Assembly: GCF_010389155.1 (NCBI RefSeq)
Contig: NC_057761.1
Location: 14,820,501 to 14,884,500 of the forward strand
DNA: 64,000 nucleotides
Source of the DNA: Erigeron canadensis
Lineage: Eukaryota > Streptophyta > Magnoliopsida > Asterales > Asteraceae
Direction: 5' to 3'
Shown here: positions 22,301 through 34,391 of the stretch, piece after piece
How positions within the stretch are numbered: the first letter of the stretch is position 1
Layout of the letters: every line of letters begins with the position of its first letter
Program-made: the position numbers and the translations under genes
Notes under the pieces: generated by a model
Database searches by the model: none
What the model was told of the DNA's origin: nothing
What the model saw: only the letters and a program-made list of their open reading frames with translations

Positions 22301-22350
22301 ACTGGAGGTCTTGTATCGGAACCTAATGCCAATGCTTCACGAGTAGCCAT
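19306..22350 (-). pseudogene. Long gag of copia element E with coiled-coil extension
   Basis: Minus strand. The start MATREALALGSDTRPPVPY at 22350 fits the family better than the upstream Met at 22485. UBN2-type capsid region to about 21800 (YGLWKKRFMDYVECQ; IWDEVARKIEGSD; LEAVYCRFCNVINEL; LGLEWEDFG); CCHC knuckle at 21269-21310 (CYNCGIPGHFAIDC). An in-frame stop at 20665 separates a second frame-matched stretch (20664-19765) with long coiled coils and Ser/Thr words (STQTD). A frame change near 19760 leads into a last piece (19650-19306). Together about 1,000 residues, a Gag with a C-terminal coiled-coil extension. No pol follows; the sequence ends at the LARD junction. Confidence 0.8.
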
Positions 22351-22404
22351 TTGAAAGAGATTTGTTTTGAAACTTGAAATGAAATGAGAGTTTGTAAAAA
22401 TCAG

Positions 22405-23215
22405 GAAGTGAAACGATCTTGGTGAAGTTCGTTCTAGGTGAAGATCGTTTTTGGAAGATCGTCCTAGATTTGAAGAAAGAAGCAAGACAATTAAATGGAA
22501 GATTGTCTTGGAAGAAATTCAGTGGAATTTGTCTAAGTATGAAATGAAATTGAAATTGATATATGTTTTTGGATTTTTGAAAATGGGAATTGAAATTGAA
22601 TTAAAGAAAAATGAAATGAAAAATGAAAGATTAGAGATTTGGAAGTAAAACGATCTTGAAGGAAGATCGTCTTTTAAGTTTCAAAGAAAATGAGACGGTC
22701 TTGAGTTGAAAATCGTTTTAGGTTCTGAGTATTTGAAGAAATTCTCTAAGTAATTTTTGAAAAATTGGACAGAGTTCCAGTATGAAATGGAGTGAAAGAA
22801 ATTTGAGCAAAACCAATCAATGAGATTAGTTACCCAGGAAGTGTGTGATTCCCAATCACAACGACTTCAAATGATCAATCAAACCACACCAACTTTCAAT
22901 AGAGACACTGAGACGATCTTGAGCAAGATCGTCCTAGGGTCAGTGAGCTGAGACGATCTTGGCAAGATCGTCTTAGCTTTCTGTTGTTCAAGATACACTT
23001 TTCAAATACTTTTTAAGTATTTGAATTGACCAAACCGATCCTTTCGGATTAGTTAGCCACAATCAAACACTTCACACCACAACTACTTGCCAAAGCGATC
23101 ATTTGAAGATCGTCTTAAAAGCCACAACACATAAGAATGAAAATTGAAATCTTAGACACTAAGACGATTCTGAAAAAGATCATCCTAGTGAAGATCGTCT
23201 TGGCATCATCTTCTT
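22405..23215 (-). repeat. Leader of element E with an array of GATCGT hairpins
   Basis: Inverted repeats: ACGATCTT/AAGATCGT around 22650-22670; GACGATCTTG/CAAGATCGTC at 22912-22921/22924-22933 and at 22952-22961/22963-22972; further half-sites at 22411, 22441, 22457, 23105, 23164 and 23190. All are in the leader between primer site and gag start. Flanking bases differ between hairpins while the arms stay complementary. Confidence 0.8.
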
Positions 23216-23628
23216 CATCAGGAAACAAGTCATTTTCATGAACTCCATTGATGACTTATTAAAACTTCAATATCTTATGAATTACTTGGAGTTAGAACTT
23301 GAAACCACTTGCAAAATGTTTGTTTTCACCTCCACAACAAATCCTTAAACAAAATTCAGCTAAAAACACAATAGAATTAAATCCCAAATTTTAGCGCCAA
23401 AAACTCAAAATTCAATCTTGAATTGTAAATCGTATTGGAACTTGAAACTTGACAGGAATGTGTTTCAAACTATCAGGAATCTAATTGTAAAGAAAAATCT
23501 ATGATTTTATGCGATTTTATCGATGAAAAATGAAGAACAAGTTATGGTTTGAAAAACGGTTTTGATTTTGAATTGTTGATGAAACTGTGATTGAATTCAG
23601 TAATGGATCGATATCAGAATGATGTTTT
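23216..23628 (-). other. First part of the element E leader
   Basis: Non-coding, AT-rich region directly behind the primer site. No gene seen. Confidence 0.5.
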
Positions 23629-23640
23629 GCTCTGATACCA
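23629..23640 (-). other. Primer binding site of element E
   Basis: The minus strand reads TGGTATCAGAGC two bases inside the LTR: the copia initiator-Met-tRNA type. Confidence 0.85.
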
Positions 23641-23642
23641 CA

Positions 23643-23968
23643 TGTAGATAACACGATTTCATCTCCGAATTCACAGATTCAATGGTGGATTTGTGTGTGT
23701 GTGTTCTTGGTGTTTTAGGGTGTGTTTCTAGAAAGAGAGAGAGAGGAAAGATTGGGATTAAGTGTGTGTAAAATTACAGGAATGAAAATGGAATGGGAAA
23801 AAGACTTATGATTTCTAAGGGGTGAGGGAGTATTTATAGTCTAACTATACATTTATGCTAGTTATCTCATCTAGTCCCTCATCCTTAGAAATCATTTAAC
23901 TATGGCTTAACAACAAGTAAGTCCGCTAACTTAAATTACAATGTATCACTATTTTTGGATTTCTAACA
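23643..23968 (-). mobile_element. 5' LTR of copia element E (326 bp)
   Basis: Starts TGTTAGAAATCC at 23968 (minus strand) and ends GTTATCTACA at 23643; TATAAATA-type box at 23831-23838. Same family as the LTR at 6335-6653. There is no 3' LTR: the element is cut at about 19233. The bases behind it (TTTCA) continue a LARD integrase-end remnant, so the insertion point on this side is intact. Confidence 0.8.
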
Positions 23969-26064
23969 TTTCACAAGAAGAATCCAACTACGTAACTCTG
24001 TGATGATATACCCTCCTAGCGGTATGCAGGCCCTGTCACACGAAAGCACAGTAGGACGTTACAACATGAAGGTTGTCTATAACGCAGGATTTCGCAGAAG
24101 ATGAAGGAGGTAAGAATTGTTCCCCTATAAACTCGGGATTTGATCTTATCACTTGAGTCTAGTAAGAAGGAAATAATCCTCATGGACTCTTGTAGCCTAA
24201 GACTTAGGGAAACCCTAAAAAGGCTTAATGTTTCCTCCAAAATAAATTCTCTCTATAAGAGAGAATCCTAAAGACCTCTCAAGGCATTCATAAACGCTAT
24301 TTGCCTCAGTTATTCAATATAAGCAAAAAGTCCCACGGGGACAATGCATTATTCAAAAGGCTAATTGTCTCAATATAAATAGAGGGTCACCACCTCAATA
24401 AATAAAGGGAACAAGCTGATAGGGACGCCTGAACAGACACCCTAATGTACACGCAAACGTCCATAAAAACACAGCTCCTAAGCTGCAATATTTCAAAACA
24501 TTCGACATAAAAGATTGAATGTATAGGAAAAAAGTCGAAGAACAAAGTACCGAGATGTCACACGCAATAATGCGATGGCCCAGGATGAGGTATACCATTA
24601 ACAAATTTACTATGATAGACAGCTAATTTCAAGATAGCATACTCTGGAGACCCTTCGAGACGAAGCAGGTTCAAGAGCGCAGAGCACAGAGCAATTAACT
24701 TCACAATCTCACAAACATATGACACAAGTCTAGTATAAATGAGCAATTACGAGTCCTTAAGACTGCGTGACAGAAGTATGCCACGCCAAAGGCTTTGCAA
24801 CGAGGAGTATTCCACCCCCAAGGGCTTCGCAACGAAAAGTATGCCATTGCAAAAAGCTTCGCATCGAAGAGTGCATTAGCGCCAAAGACTATGTAACAAA
24901 GACCGTGCTTCAAAGCATCATCGAGGGAGGAAAACAGCTGACCCTCAGAGCCTATGGAATGGTGCACAATGATCATACTACATAGATATTCATAGCTTAT
25001 AAAGCCAGCGACAACCACATTTCCATCGTAATAGAAGATCTCGGGAGTAAAGTCTAACGAATATCTCATTGATTAATGGTAGCCTCTACTTAAAAGAATA
25101 AAACCCTAAGAAGCAATCGCCACCCCCTGAAAATCACTATAAAACCTATGCATCGTAGATACCAGCCAAATTTACGTGATTGCGAATAGGAATAGAGCGT
25201 CGCGAAAGATGAGACGTCTTGGTCCTATTCTGACACAAACCCTGTAATGTTAAAAAAGGAAATGGCGGTAGAAGATGTGTGTTTATTTCACTAATATGAA
25301 CAAAGCATGCCCAAAGATCGTTATCCCTAGCCGGAGATATATCGAAAAGTAAAATCCTCGATAGAACACCAGCTGAAATGATTTCTAGGTGCATATCAAG
25401 ATCAGAAGTAAAGGGATCTATTGTTAACGAAAGATGTTGTCCGGGCTAAAAAGGATCTGCGTATCGGTGCCTGGTCGACAAAGCATTTGCCACACAGATT
25501 GGCAGAAACTTGGAGATCTACTTGAATGACATTATAGGGACGAAGAAAACCTCTTATAAAATATTTGGGAGACCTTCGGAAACCTCCGAACAATAAACCC
25601 AATCCGAATAAATGCTCATTCGGAGTAAAGGAAGGAAAATTCCTTGTGCCCCCAACGGTATAGGGTATTATAATAACAACAAAGGGATACGCTATAACCC
25701 CTCGAGGATTGACAAATTAAAATAGGTCTCCCCATCAAAGATAACAAAAGAAGTCCATAGCTTAAATGGAGAAGGTAAGTTATGTCGAAGAAAGAAGACA
25801 TACAAAAACAATAATAATAAAAATTAAAAATCAAAGACATCGGCAGTTGGAGCAGATTAAGAAAGAAGCAGCAATGTGGTAGAAGAGTTAACGTGGCCAG
25901 CAAAAGCCCAACGCAGTGATTTACAAAAATCACCTTGTACCGGGGGGTTGATGATATACCCTCCCAGCGGTACGAAGCACTCGTCGTATGAAGGAAGCAT
26001 TAATTTGATTTTCCAGAGTTTAATATAACGACCTTTGCAGTTCCTCGTATTAAACTGGGGGGCT
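23969..26064 (+). other. LARD1 3' internal region
   Basis: Non-coding, matching LARD2 57288-59335 in reverse. Near 24770-24905 a word of the type AAGGCTTTGCAACGA repeats about four times in roughly 40-bp steps. The polypurine tract AAACTGGGGGG lies at about 26052-26062 before the LTR. ORFs of up to 120 codons occur on both strands, but none is kept intact between the two copies. Confidence 0.6.
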
Positions 26065-26705
26065 TGTTGGTGTATGTCACCCTTCGTGACGGAACAAGAC
26101 CTTCGTGACAGAACCAACCCTACGTGACGAAGGTATCCGCTGTAAGCCTTATCTAAATATGGAAGAGATTATCTCAATCTCTTCCTCCTAAATTAAAGAG
26201 ATTTGCTCTTATCTCGTCCTAAATACCAAATCTGGCATATTATTAAGAATATTCTCTAAAACCCTAAACTTATTCTCCAAGATTTCTATCCCTAGATATA
26301 TGGATGAACCTAAACCTAAATTCTCATTCTTGTCCTCTCCAGAAAACACACACATATCTGGACGTCCTCTTCTCTCTATAAGAGATGCTCCAGCAACCTA
26401 TAATAATATCCTCACATATCAGCAACATGCGGCGGGACGATGACTCTCCGTCCCAAAGCTTCCCACAGCCTACAATGATTAAGCAAAAGCATCCTTGGAT
26501 ATCGGATATGATAATATCCTTCCTTGAGCATTCTAAACAAAATCAACCAGATCCATAATCATCGGCACGATCTCAATTGGCCATATATTAATCATATTCG
26601 ATTGGCGTAAAGAGATTTACTCTACTTTTGGGGAATCGCCAACAAACAACCAAAAACACCCATCATCCCCTCTTCAAAACCTAATCTCGGTTTGGTGTAC
26701 AATCA
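26065..26705 (+). repeat. 3' LTR of LARD1
   Basis: 641 bp, TGTTGGTG...ACAATCA, differing from the 5' LTR by scattered substitutions (for example GAGCC/GAACC in the first 80 bp), so LARD1 is older than element B. TSD CTTGA follows at 26706-26710. Confidence 0.85.
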
Positions 26706-26710
26706 CTTGA

Positions 26711-26927
26711 CAAACTATTTTTGGTATTTTTTGAATTTTATGAACTAAACAACCAAAATAATACGATAAAATAAAAAAAGATAGATAAAAGAATCCACCA
26801 CCAAGATTCGTAAAGGCCAAGCCACCGGAATCAAGGATAAGGAAAACACTCCAACCCACCACTATGTTTGATAAAGGTCTAGCTACCACAAACACAAATA
26901 AAAGAATCGAAGATTTAAGATCTCACC
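26711..26927 (-). mobile_element. Element X, middle piece
   Basis: Non-coding DNA between LARD1 and element B. It ends in TCACC (26923-26927), the target duplication of element B. Confidence 0.55.
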
Positions 26928-27894
26928 TGTTAGGTCCAGTTTAAGATAAACTGGAGCTCTCCAGTGATATCTGGAGAGCATGAGGAATTGTCCGAAATAT
27001 TAGAAGTCCAGTTGCATTGTACAGGTTTAGCAACTGATGACTTCCTCCAGTTGAGATCAGAAGACTAGAATCTGAAGACCTTCCAGTTGAAGTCAAAGAC
27101 AACAAATGGAAGATAGAGATTGGCAATGGCAGCGAAGCCCAGTTGACAATCTACCAGATCAATCAACTGGAGAATCCTCCAGTGTAAATGCTCTTACAAA
27201 GCTTTACACTGATTACGAGGAGGACCTTTTACTCTACATCCTTTTTAACCGGACAATAATATTGTCTTTGGATAAAGATACAAAGATGTAGAGTGGTTGA
27301 ATAAAGTAACCTTTTGTCTTACTTTATTTAACACACACAAAGGATTATTTAAACAATACTTTTGTGTGCTGTCAACCATATTTGTACATCGAAGTTGAGA
27401 TCCCCATGCTCAATCTTCGACTATAAATAGAGGTCCTTGCACAAGCTGTTTCAATAACTTTGCAAATACATATATTCTGCAATATTGGTGAACTTGTGTA
27501 ATATTCTCTCAATCGCAAAAAGAAACATTTCACAACTTTAAGTGTTTCGATTGTTTAGGAGAATTTCCAAGTTTAGATCAATTGTAATTCATGGGTTGTT
27601 AGGATATTTACACTCTTGTATTATCTTGGTTCCGCAACAACCTTGTATTTTATTTAAACAAGTAATAAATAAAATACACTTGAAAATTACATATTGTCTC
27701 ACCAGTTTATATACTCGTCATTTATATTATTGCTTGTATTAATATTCTGTCACCTTAATACCTAATTCCAGTTAACCTGGTACACGATCAATCTAAACTG
27801 GTCACATCCAGATTAATTGATCGTGTTGCAAAGTTCACTCACCATCGACATAGAGGTGTCTTCAGCACCCATCTAGTAATAGTTGGGACTAAAA
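26928..27894 (+). repeat. 5' LTR of element B (967 bp)
   Basis: Starts TGTTAGGTCCAG. The end, fixed by the primer site on one side and the target duplication on the other, is GGGACTAAAA instead of the usual CA. A TATAAATA box is at 27422-27429. CTGGAG/CTCCAG words cluster in the first 280 bp. Confidence 0.85.
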
Positions 27895-27897
27895 AGT

Positions 27898-27909
27898 GGT
27901 ATCAGAGCA
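27898..27909 (+). other. Primer binding site of element B
   Basis: TGGTATCAGAGC, three bases behind the LTR end: the copia initiator-Met-tRNA site. Confidence 0.9.
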
Positions 27910-27952
27910 GGCAGGTTGAATTGTTTCAATTCTATAACCTAGGTCTGCTTCG

Positions 27953-30334
27953 ATGGCTGCTGAAGGTGAGAATGGTTCTGGTCCTAGTGAATCTAATCCT
28001 AATATTACTACTCCTTTAAATACTAACCCTCCTCCTCCTCCTCCTCCAACTCCTGGAGCTAACCACGTTCATGTACATTACTCCAACTCTCCTGTTCCCA
28101 AATTCGATGGGAATGGTGAGACATTTGGTACATGGAAAGCTAGAATGCTCTTGCATTTTGGTGGGATAGAGAGGTATATGTTGAAAATCCTTAAGGATGG
28201 ACCATATATTCCCATGTCCAGTGGTGTTAGCCCTCTTCTCGATCCCACTGGGAGAAGAGGCACCAGGGAGAAATCTGAAGAACATTGGTCAGATGAGGAT
28301 CGCAGATTGGTTGATCTTGATACCAAATTGAAAAACATGATTCTTTCTGCTACACCTGAGGAACTAATTCCTACCTTTGTGCTATTTTCTAGTGCAAAAT
28401 CTATGTGGGATGAATTAGTTCTCCAGTTTGAAGGAGGAAATGACACAATTGTCACTAGAAAGGTTGCTCTCAACAAGAAGTATGAATCCTTCTTTGCTCT
28501 TCCCAATGAAAGTTTAACTGGTACTTATACCAGATTTACTGGGCTAATTAATCAACTTAGAGGCTTGGGAGTGGAGAAGGATAAGGATATTCTTCTTGAA
28601 AAATTCTGTGATGTTTTGCCATCCAAATGGGCACACATGGTTCTTGTCTTAAGACAAGGAAAGACCTTGCATAGCCACACTCTTGCCTCTCTTTATGGAG
28701 CCTTCAGATTCACTAAAGATAATGATGCTGCAAGATTACTGGCTGAGCAAGATGCTTTAAACCATGCTCAGAGTTCCAAGGCTGCCAACTTTTCTGGGCA
28801 ACCTTGTGCTGCTTTAATGTCTACTGAGAATGTCCAGTCACATTCTATGAAGGAAATGTTAAACAACTTTTTGAACTCTAGCCTAACCACTAATCTCAGT
28901 GATGGTTGTGAGGAAACTGACGATGATGATCTGGTTGCCATGATTGCTAAAACCTTTAATAGGTTTAAGCATAAATCTAATCGATTTTATGGGTCCAATA
29001 ATGCTTCCAATTCAATCTCAATGGATAAGGCTAATCTTACCTGCTATAAATGTGGTAAGAAAGGCCATTTCATGAAGGAATGCAGATCTAGTCAGATGAA
29101 CGACCAAACTGGTCCTATTGTCCCAAACTTTGTTAAAACTGATGATTATAAGGCCAAATACAAGAAACTTAAGGCCCAGATTGCTCTCATGTCTCTTGAA
29201 CAAAATAATGAGAAAGAAAAGAACAAGTGCATGATGGCTCAAACTGAAGAGAAATGGGAACTCTCTGATGATTCATCTGATGATGAAGAAGAGATTAGAG
29301 ATATGTGTTTCATGGCATTGGAGAGTCAACAACCAGTGGTGAAGGATGATGTTGTATCTAGAAGATGGGTTGATATCATTTTAAAGAAGGTAAGGGATTA
29401 TGATATCGAAATTGATTCAGAACTAAAACTGGATATTGCTGAATCATTGAATGATGACTTGTTATTTGTTGAAACCATGAGAACTGACTGTGAAAGATAT
29501 TTAGAAACAGTTTTGGTTGAATTAAACAACATGAAAAGTCAAGTAAATGATCTGCAAAGTGTCCAGTTGACTCTTAAAGAGTCAGATTTGAAAAACGAGG
29601 CATTGGTAAGAGATAACCAAAAACTGAAATTTGATCTTGAAAAAGAACATATGGTTATCAATTCTTGGGTTCAAGCATCTGGTAAAAATTATGACGTTTT
29701 TTCTAAAACCATTGATGCTCAAAAAACTGCCTGGAAATCTGGTGATCTTCAGATGGCAGCTGTTTTACCCACAATTCACCAATTGCCAGAATCTGTTAAA
29801 ATTGAAACACCTTATGATTCCTCTGGCACAATCAAATCTGAATCCACTAAGACCAACCCTGTTGAGGTCAAAACTGGAGCCAAGAAGGCTAAAGCTCCAG
29901 TTAAAAAGGAATATGGTGACAATCCTTTACCTCATAAGTCAAGTGAGTCTTCAACTCTAAAGACTAAAACCCCCGCTGAGCCAAAGTCCAAAGGCCAGCA
30001 GCCTGAAGAAAAAAACATTTTGGTAAAAATGGAAAATCAAATCCAAAATTTGTCAAGGCAGGTACAAAGTTGTACTGCCAGAATTAAGAATTTGGAAGGA
30101 GGTGCATCCTCTTCAGTTGTAAAACAAAAGATGAAACAATCTGCTCAAAAAGGAGCAAACTTTGAAAAGAAAAAGGAGGTCAATGTTCCACTAAAACCAA
30201 TTGTCTTCACTCTGGAAACTGGAGAGAACCCTCCAGTTTCCTCATCCAGTTCAACACCCAGTCAAGTATCTGGGACTTCTCAGAAGAAGTCCAGTGGACC
30301 CATCAAGAAAAGATGGGTTCACAAAAATAACTAA
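27953..30334 (+). CDS. gag: Gag polyprotein of element B
   Basis: 793 residues, intact here. A Pro-rich start (residues 20-35) leads into a UBN2/DUF4219-type capsid region (residues about 45-270: [62 protein letters not shown]). The CCHC knuckle [14 protein letters not shown] is at residues 364-377 (29042-29083). Behind it are an acidic patch (DDSSDDEEE), coiled coil (about 470-570) and a basic Ser/Lys-rich tail ending KKRWVHKNN. Gag forms the cytoplasmic particle and binds element RNA. The start is the first ATG after the primer site. At nearly 800 residues it is longer than usual copia Gag. Pol follows in another frame. Confidence 0.9.
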   Translation: MAAEGENGSGPSESNPNITTPLNTNPPPPPPPTPGANHVHVHYSNSPVPKFDGNGETFGTWKARMLLHFGGIERYMLKILKDGPYIPMSSGVSPLLDPTGRRGTREKSEEHWSDEDRRLVDLDTKLKNMILSATPEELIPTFVLFSSAKSMWDELVLQFEGGNDTIVTRKVALNKKYESFFALPNESLTGTYTRFTGLINQLRGLGVEKDKDILLEKFCDVLPSKWAHMVLVLRQGKTLHSHTLASLYGAFRFTKDNDAARLLAEQDALNHAQSSKAANFSGQPCAALMSTENVQSHSMKEMLNNFLNSSLTTNLSDGCEETDDDDLVAMIAKTFNRFKHKSNRFYGSNNASNSISMDKANLTCYKCGKKGHFMKECRSSQMNDQTGPIVPNFVKTDDYKAKYKKLKAQIALMSLEQNNEKEKNKCMMAQTEEKWELSDDSSDDEEEIRDMCFMALESQQPVVKDDVVSRRWVDIILKKVRDYDIEIDSELKLDIAESLNDDLLFVETMRTDCERYLETVLVELNNMKSQVNDLQSVQLTLKESDLKNEALVRDNQKLKFDLEKEHMVINSWVQASGKNYDVFSKTIDAQKTAWKSGDLQMAAVLPTIHQLPESVKIETPYDSSGTIKSESTKTNPVEVKTGAKKAKAPVKKEYGDNPLPHKSSESSTLKTKTPAEPKSKGQQPEEKNILVKMENQIQNLSRQVQSCTARIKNLEGGASSSVVKQKMKQSAQKGANFEKKKEVNVPLKPIVFTLETGENPPVSSSSSTPSQVSGTSQKKSSGPIKKRWVHKNN

Positions 30335-33300
30335 TCAATTACTTAGGTGTGCAGGGCGATCGTAAGAAGAATATTTGGTATCTGGACAGCGCAGTTGGCC
30401 GGACTATGACCGGATGTAAGCCCCTGCTGGAAGAATTCACTGTCTGTGATGGACCAGCGGTGACATTTGGTAATGATGGAAGTGGGAAAACTGAGGGATA
30501 TGGTGTTGTTGACAATGGGCAGATTCAGTTCACTAAGGTTGCTTTTGTCAATGGTTTGAAATATAACCTGATAAGTGTCAGTCAACTTTGTGATGATGGA
30601 TATAAGGTACTGTTCGATATTGCTCAAGGCACTGTTTTTAACAAGGATTGGAAGGTAGTCATGATTGCACCAAGAAAAGGGAATGTGTACATGATGAACA
30701 TGGAGCCTGCTCCAAAAGAGCATTGTTTCTATGTCAAGGCTGATGAGGACACCAACTGGCTGTGGCATAAACGATTATCCCATCTTAACTTCAAAAATAT
30801 TAACAAGTTGTCAAGAAAGCAACTAGTTGATGGGATACCCTTGTTTTCCTTTAAAAAGGTGAAGCCATGTCCAGGGTGTGAAATGGGCAAAAAGAAAAGA
30901 GCCAGTTTTAAGACCAGGCAAAATTTCAGCATCACTGAACCTCTTCACATGCTTCATATGGATCTCTTTGGTCCAGTGAATGTTCAAACTAAAGCTGGTA
31001 AGAGATACACTTTAGTTGTGGTCGATGAATACACCAGATTTTGTTGGGTGATATTTATCAGATCAAAGAGTGATGCATCTGGTGAAATTATCTCTCTCAT
31101 CAAGCGAATTGAGCTCAAGTATACCAAGAAAGTGTGTCAGTTGCGAAGTGATAACGGTACAGAATTCATGAATAAAGAATTGGAGACATTTTGCACTGAC
31201 ACTGGCATTTCTCAAAACTTTTCGTCAGCTCGTTCTCCTGAACAAAATGGTGTGGTTGAAAGGAAGAATCGCACATTGATTGAAGCTGCCAGAAGTATGT
31301 TATCTGAATCTGGTCTTCCCACCTGTTTTTGGGCTGAAGCTGTGGCAACTGCATGTCACACCCAAAACCGGTCAGTTTATGTCAAGAGACACAGAAAGAC
31401 TGCCTATGAAGTCCTTAGGAATCGTAAACCAAATATTGGATATTTCCATGTATTTGGTTGTCCAGTTTACATTTTAAACGATTCCAGTCAGTTGGGAAAA
31501 TTTGATGCAAAAGCTGACGAAGGTGTCTTTGTGGGGTATTCAAATATTAGAAAAGCCTATAGAGTTTATAATTATAGACTCCAAAAGGTACATGAGACAA
31601 TTCATGTCACGTTCGATGAATCAAATGAAGCAATCAACAAAAGACCAACCCTTGATTTATCTTCAGTTGTCCCAGTTGATTTTGGTGTATCTGATCAGGT
31701 TCATCAATCAGTTAGTACACCAGAAAATGTTTCCAGACATCAAGTCTTGGAACCAGTAATGGAAAAGGAGAACATGTGTGACACCTCATTTTATCCTTCT
31801 ATCAGTTTTAACCTACCTGAAAAACTGGTAATTGGATCTGATGTGCGTGCCACAACAACATCAGAACCAGTTCAAGCTTCTCCAGTTCTTCAAGATATAC
31901 CTTTGTTTGAAGATAATCATGTCAACTCTTCAGTTGACACTGATGATGAAGTTGAAGTAGTTTGGACTGATCCTCCTCCAGTTGCTGCATCTGTTGGAGA
32001 TCGTCAAGTGTCTTGCACTGATGTTGTATTATACCAACCTAGTCAATACACTAAATGGACTGCTGCTCATCCCATTGAGCAGATTATTGGCAATCCAGAT
32101 AGTGGGGTTCAGACTAGAAGAGCCACAAGTGATCAATGCTTGAACGTCACCTTCTTATCACTGATTGAACCGAAGAAGATTGACGAGGCTATGGCAGATC
32201 CAAGCTGGGTTGAAGCTATGCAAGAAGAACTCAACCAGTTCGAAAGGAACAACGTTTGGGAGCTTGTTCCTTGTCCTCCAGGGTTAAAGAGAGAACCCAT
32301 TGGAACGAGGTGGGTCTACCGGAACAAGATGGATGAAGATGGCAACGTTATCAGGAACAAAGCTAGATTAGTTGCCAAGGGTTATTGTCAAGCAGAAGGT
32401 GTTGATTTCGATGAAACTTTTGCTCCAGTTGCAAGACTTGAAGCCATCAGATATTTTCTGGCTTATGCTGCTCACTTGCAATTCAAGGTTTTCCAGATGG
32501 ATGTAAAAAGTGCGTTTCTGAATGGCACATTGGAAGAAGAAGTGTATGTTACGCAGACTCCAGGCTTCATAAATGAAAAGCATCCACATTGGGTATATAG
32601 ACTGAACAAAGCTTTATATGGTCTTCGACAAGCCCCAAGAGCCTGGTATGATACTCTAACTAAACATCTTCTCAAAAATGGTTTTCAAAGAGGTGCAATA
32701 GATAATACCTTGTTCATCTTGAAAGAAAAAGGTGATATCTTGCTGGTACAAATTTATGTTGATGATATTATATTTGGGTCAACTGATGATGGAATGTGTA
32801 AAAGGTTTTCAAAAATTATGTCTCAAGAATATGAGATGAGTTTAATGGGTGAATTAACATTTTTCTTAGGTTTACAAATTAAACAAACCATGGATGGTAT
32901 TTTTATTAACCAAGAAAAATATGTCAGAGATTTGTTGAGAAAATACAAATTTGATTCAATCCCATCAAAACCACACCTATTTCAGCTCCATTAAATTTGG
33001 ACTCTGACCCAAATGGAAAACCAGTGGACCAAAAAGAATATCGTGGAATGGTTGGTTCACTGATGTATCTAACTGCCAGTCGACCAGATATAATGTTTGC
33101 AACATGTTTATGTGCCAGATTTCAGGCAAATCCAAAAGAATCACACTTGCATGCTGTTAAACGCATTTTCAGGTACCTGAAAGGGTGCCCTAGCCTTGGT
33201 CTTTGGTATCCCAAAGGCTCAGGGTTAGATCTAATGGGTTATTCAGATTCAGATCATGCAGGTTGTAAGATTGATAGAAAATCCACAACTGGTGGATGTC

Positions 33301-33697
33301 ATTTCCTAGGGGGAAAACTGGTGAGTTGGACCAGTAAGAAGCAGACTTCAGTCTCAATGTCTACTGCTGAGGCAGAATACATTTCTGCGGCCAGTTGCTG
33401 TGCCCAGATTCTCTGGATCAAAAACCAGTTACTTGATTATGGCATGAAATTCACAAGAACCCCAATCTTTTGTGACAACACCAGTGCTATTGCTATATCT
33501 CACAACCCAGTGATGCACTCAAAGACAAAGCATATTGATATCAGGTATCACTTCATTCGTGATCATGTTATGAAAGGAGATATTGAAATACATTTCATCC
33601 CCACTGATAAACAGTTAGCTGATGTTTTACAAAACCTCTTGATGAAAAGACTTTTAAACATCTCATCAGTGAACTGGGTATGTTAAATCCTCATTAA
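30331..33697 (+). pseudogene. pol: Pol polyprotein of element B (protease, integrase, RT, RNase H), two frameshifts
   Basis: Open from 30331 to 32994, then a lost A near 32968 shifts the frame to 32997-33686, and a lost T near 33628 breaks the last 20 codons before the TAA at 33695-33697; the second copy has both bases. Protease: WYLDSA, catalytic Asp present but Ala replaces the Gly of D-S/T-G. Integrase: HKRLSH and CPGC zinc site, then catalytic D (HMDLFGP), D (RSDNGTEF) and E ([12 protein letters not shown]). Reverse transcriptase: [34 protein letters not shown]. RNase H: YSDSDHAGCKIDRKSTTGG, STAEAEYISAA, HIDIRYHFIRDHV. Together these make and integrate the DNA copy. Frameshifts are probably base errors near a contig end. 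Confidence 0.88.
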
Positions 33698-33959
33698 ACT
33701 GAAGAGGCCCTTCAGTTGAGGATGGTCCAGGTGATCCTTGATTGGTTGGAGATTGAACGTCTTGATGTACTCAAAGACTAGTCACTGATCAAATGGATCA
33801 CATTTTTAGGGGAAAAAAGACTCAAAATATTTTTCAAATAATTATTGAAAAATGCAACTGAAGTCATCAGTTGAAACTGGCATCTAAATTTTCTTTTGGT
33901 TGCTAGTTTGGTCTTGTCTCAAAATGGTGGTCAGCCAGATTTCATAACGTTGTGTTTTA

Positions 33960-34391
33960 CTTGGTGGATACTTGTGACACGTGATGTTACTCGAGTACTA
34001 ACCTCGCACTCACGAACGTCACCTGACATGTCTTACGTGTCAAGACTTTTGCTGAAATGTACTGCACTTTTTATGGGTATTGGTGAAGTTAGTGGGTGAG
34101 TGGGAATACCAGCCGTCGTAGCATTAAATGCTTGATGGGAAGTATTAAATATTTTTGAATTCTCAAAATTTTGGAAAATAACTTTTTACAAATTATTTCA
34201 AATTTTTGGAGACTAAAATATCTTTTCGTATATATTTTGGCAATATTTTACTGCCTATATATACCCCACCAATATATCCGTCTCATTTACTTCTCTCAAA
34301 ATTCCTTCATTTACTCTTTCAATCATTCACAATTCGAGATCCTTTTCTCTCTTTCTTCTTTAAGTCCAAAACCCTAAATCTAAATTCACAA
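33960..34391 (+). promoter_or_regulatory. Promoter-like block before the additional ORF of element B
   Basis: A G-box CACGTG at 33978-33983, an ACGT word TACGTGTC at 34034-34041 and a TATA box TATATATA at 34256-34263 stand 410, 355 and 130 bp before the ATG. A pyrimidine-rich leader follows with the telo-box AAACCCTAAA near 34368, ending CACAAATGGC, a good plant start context. The same block is in the second copy. I infer that the ORF has its own transcript. Confidence 0.55.

Larger units (their letters stand above)
17028..26705 (+). mobile_element. LARD1: non-autonomous Ty3/gypsy-type element with a nested copia
   Basis: LTRs at 17028-17670 (643 bp) and 26065-26705 (641 bp), TG...CA ends, flanked by the 5-bp duplication CTTGA (17023-17027, 26706-26710). 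The primer site at 17673-17689 (TGGCGCCATCCGTGGGA) is the gypsy type. No gag or pol ORF is open. A second copy, LARD2 (56645-62339, opposite strand), shares LTRs and most internal DNA. Comparison shows that LARD1 lost about 1.2 kb, the counterpart of 59335-60550, where the remains of copia element E sit (19233-23968). Confidence 0.85.
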
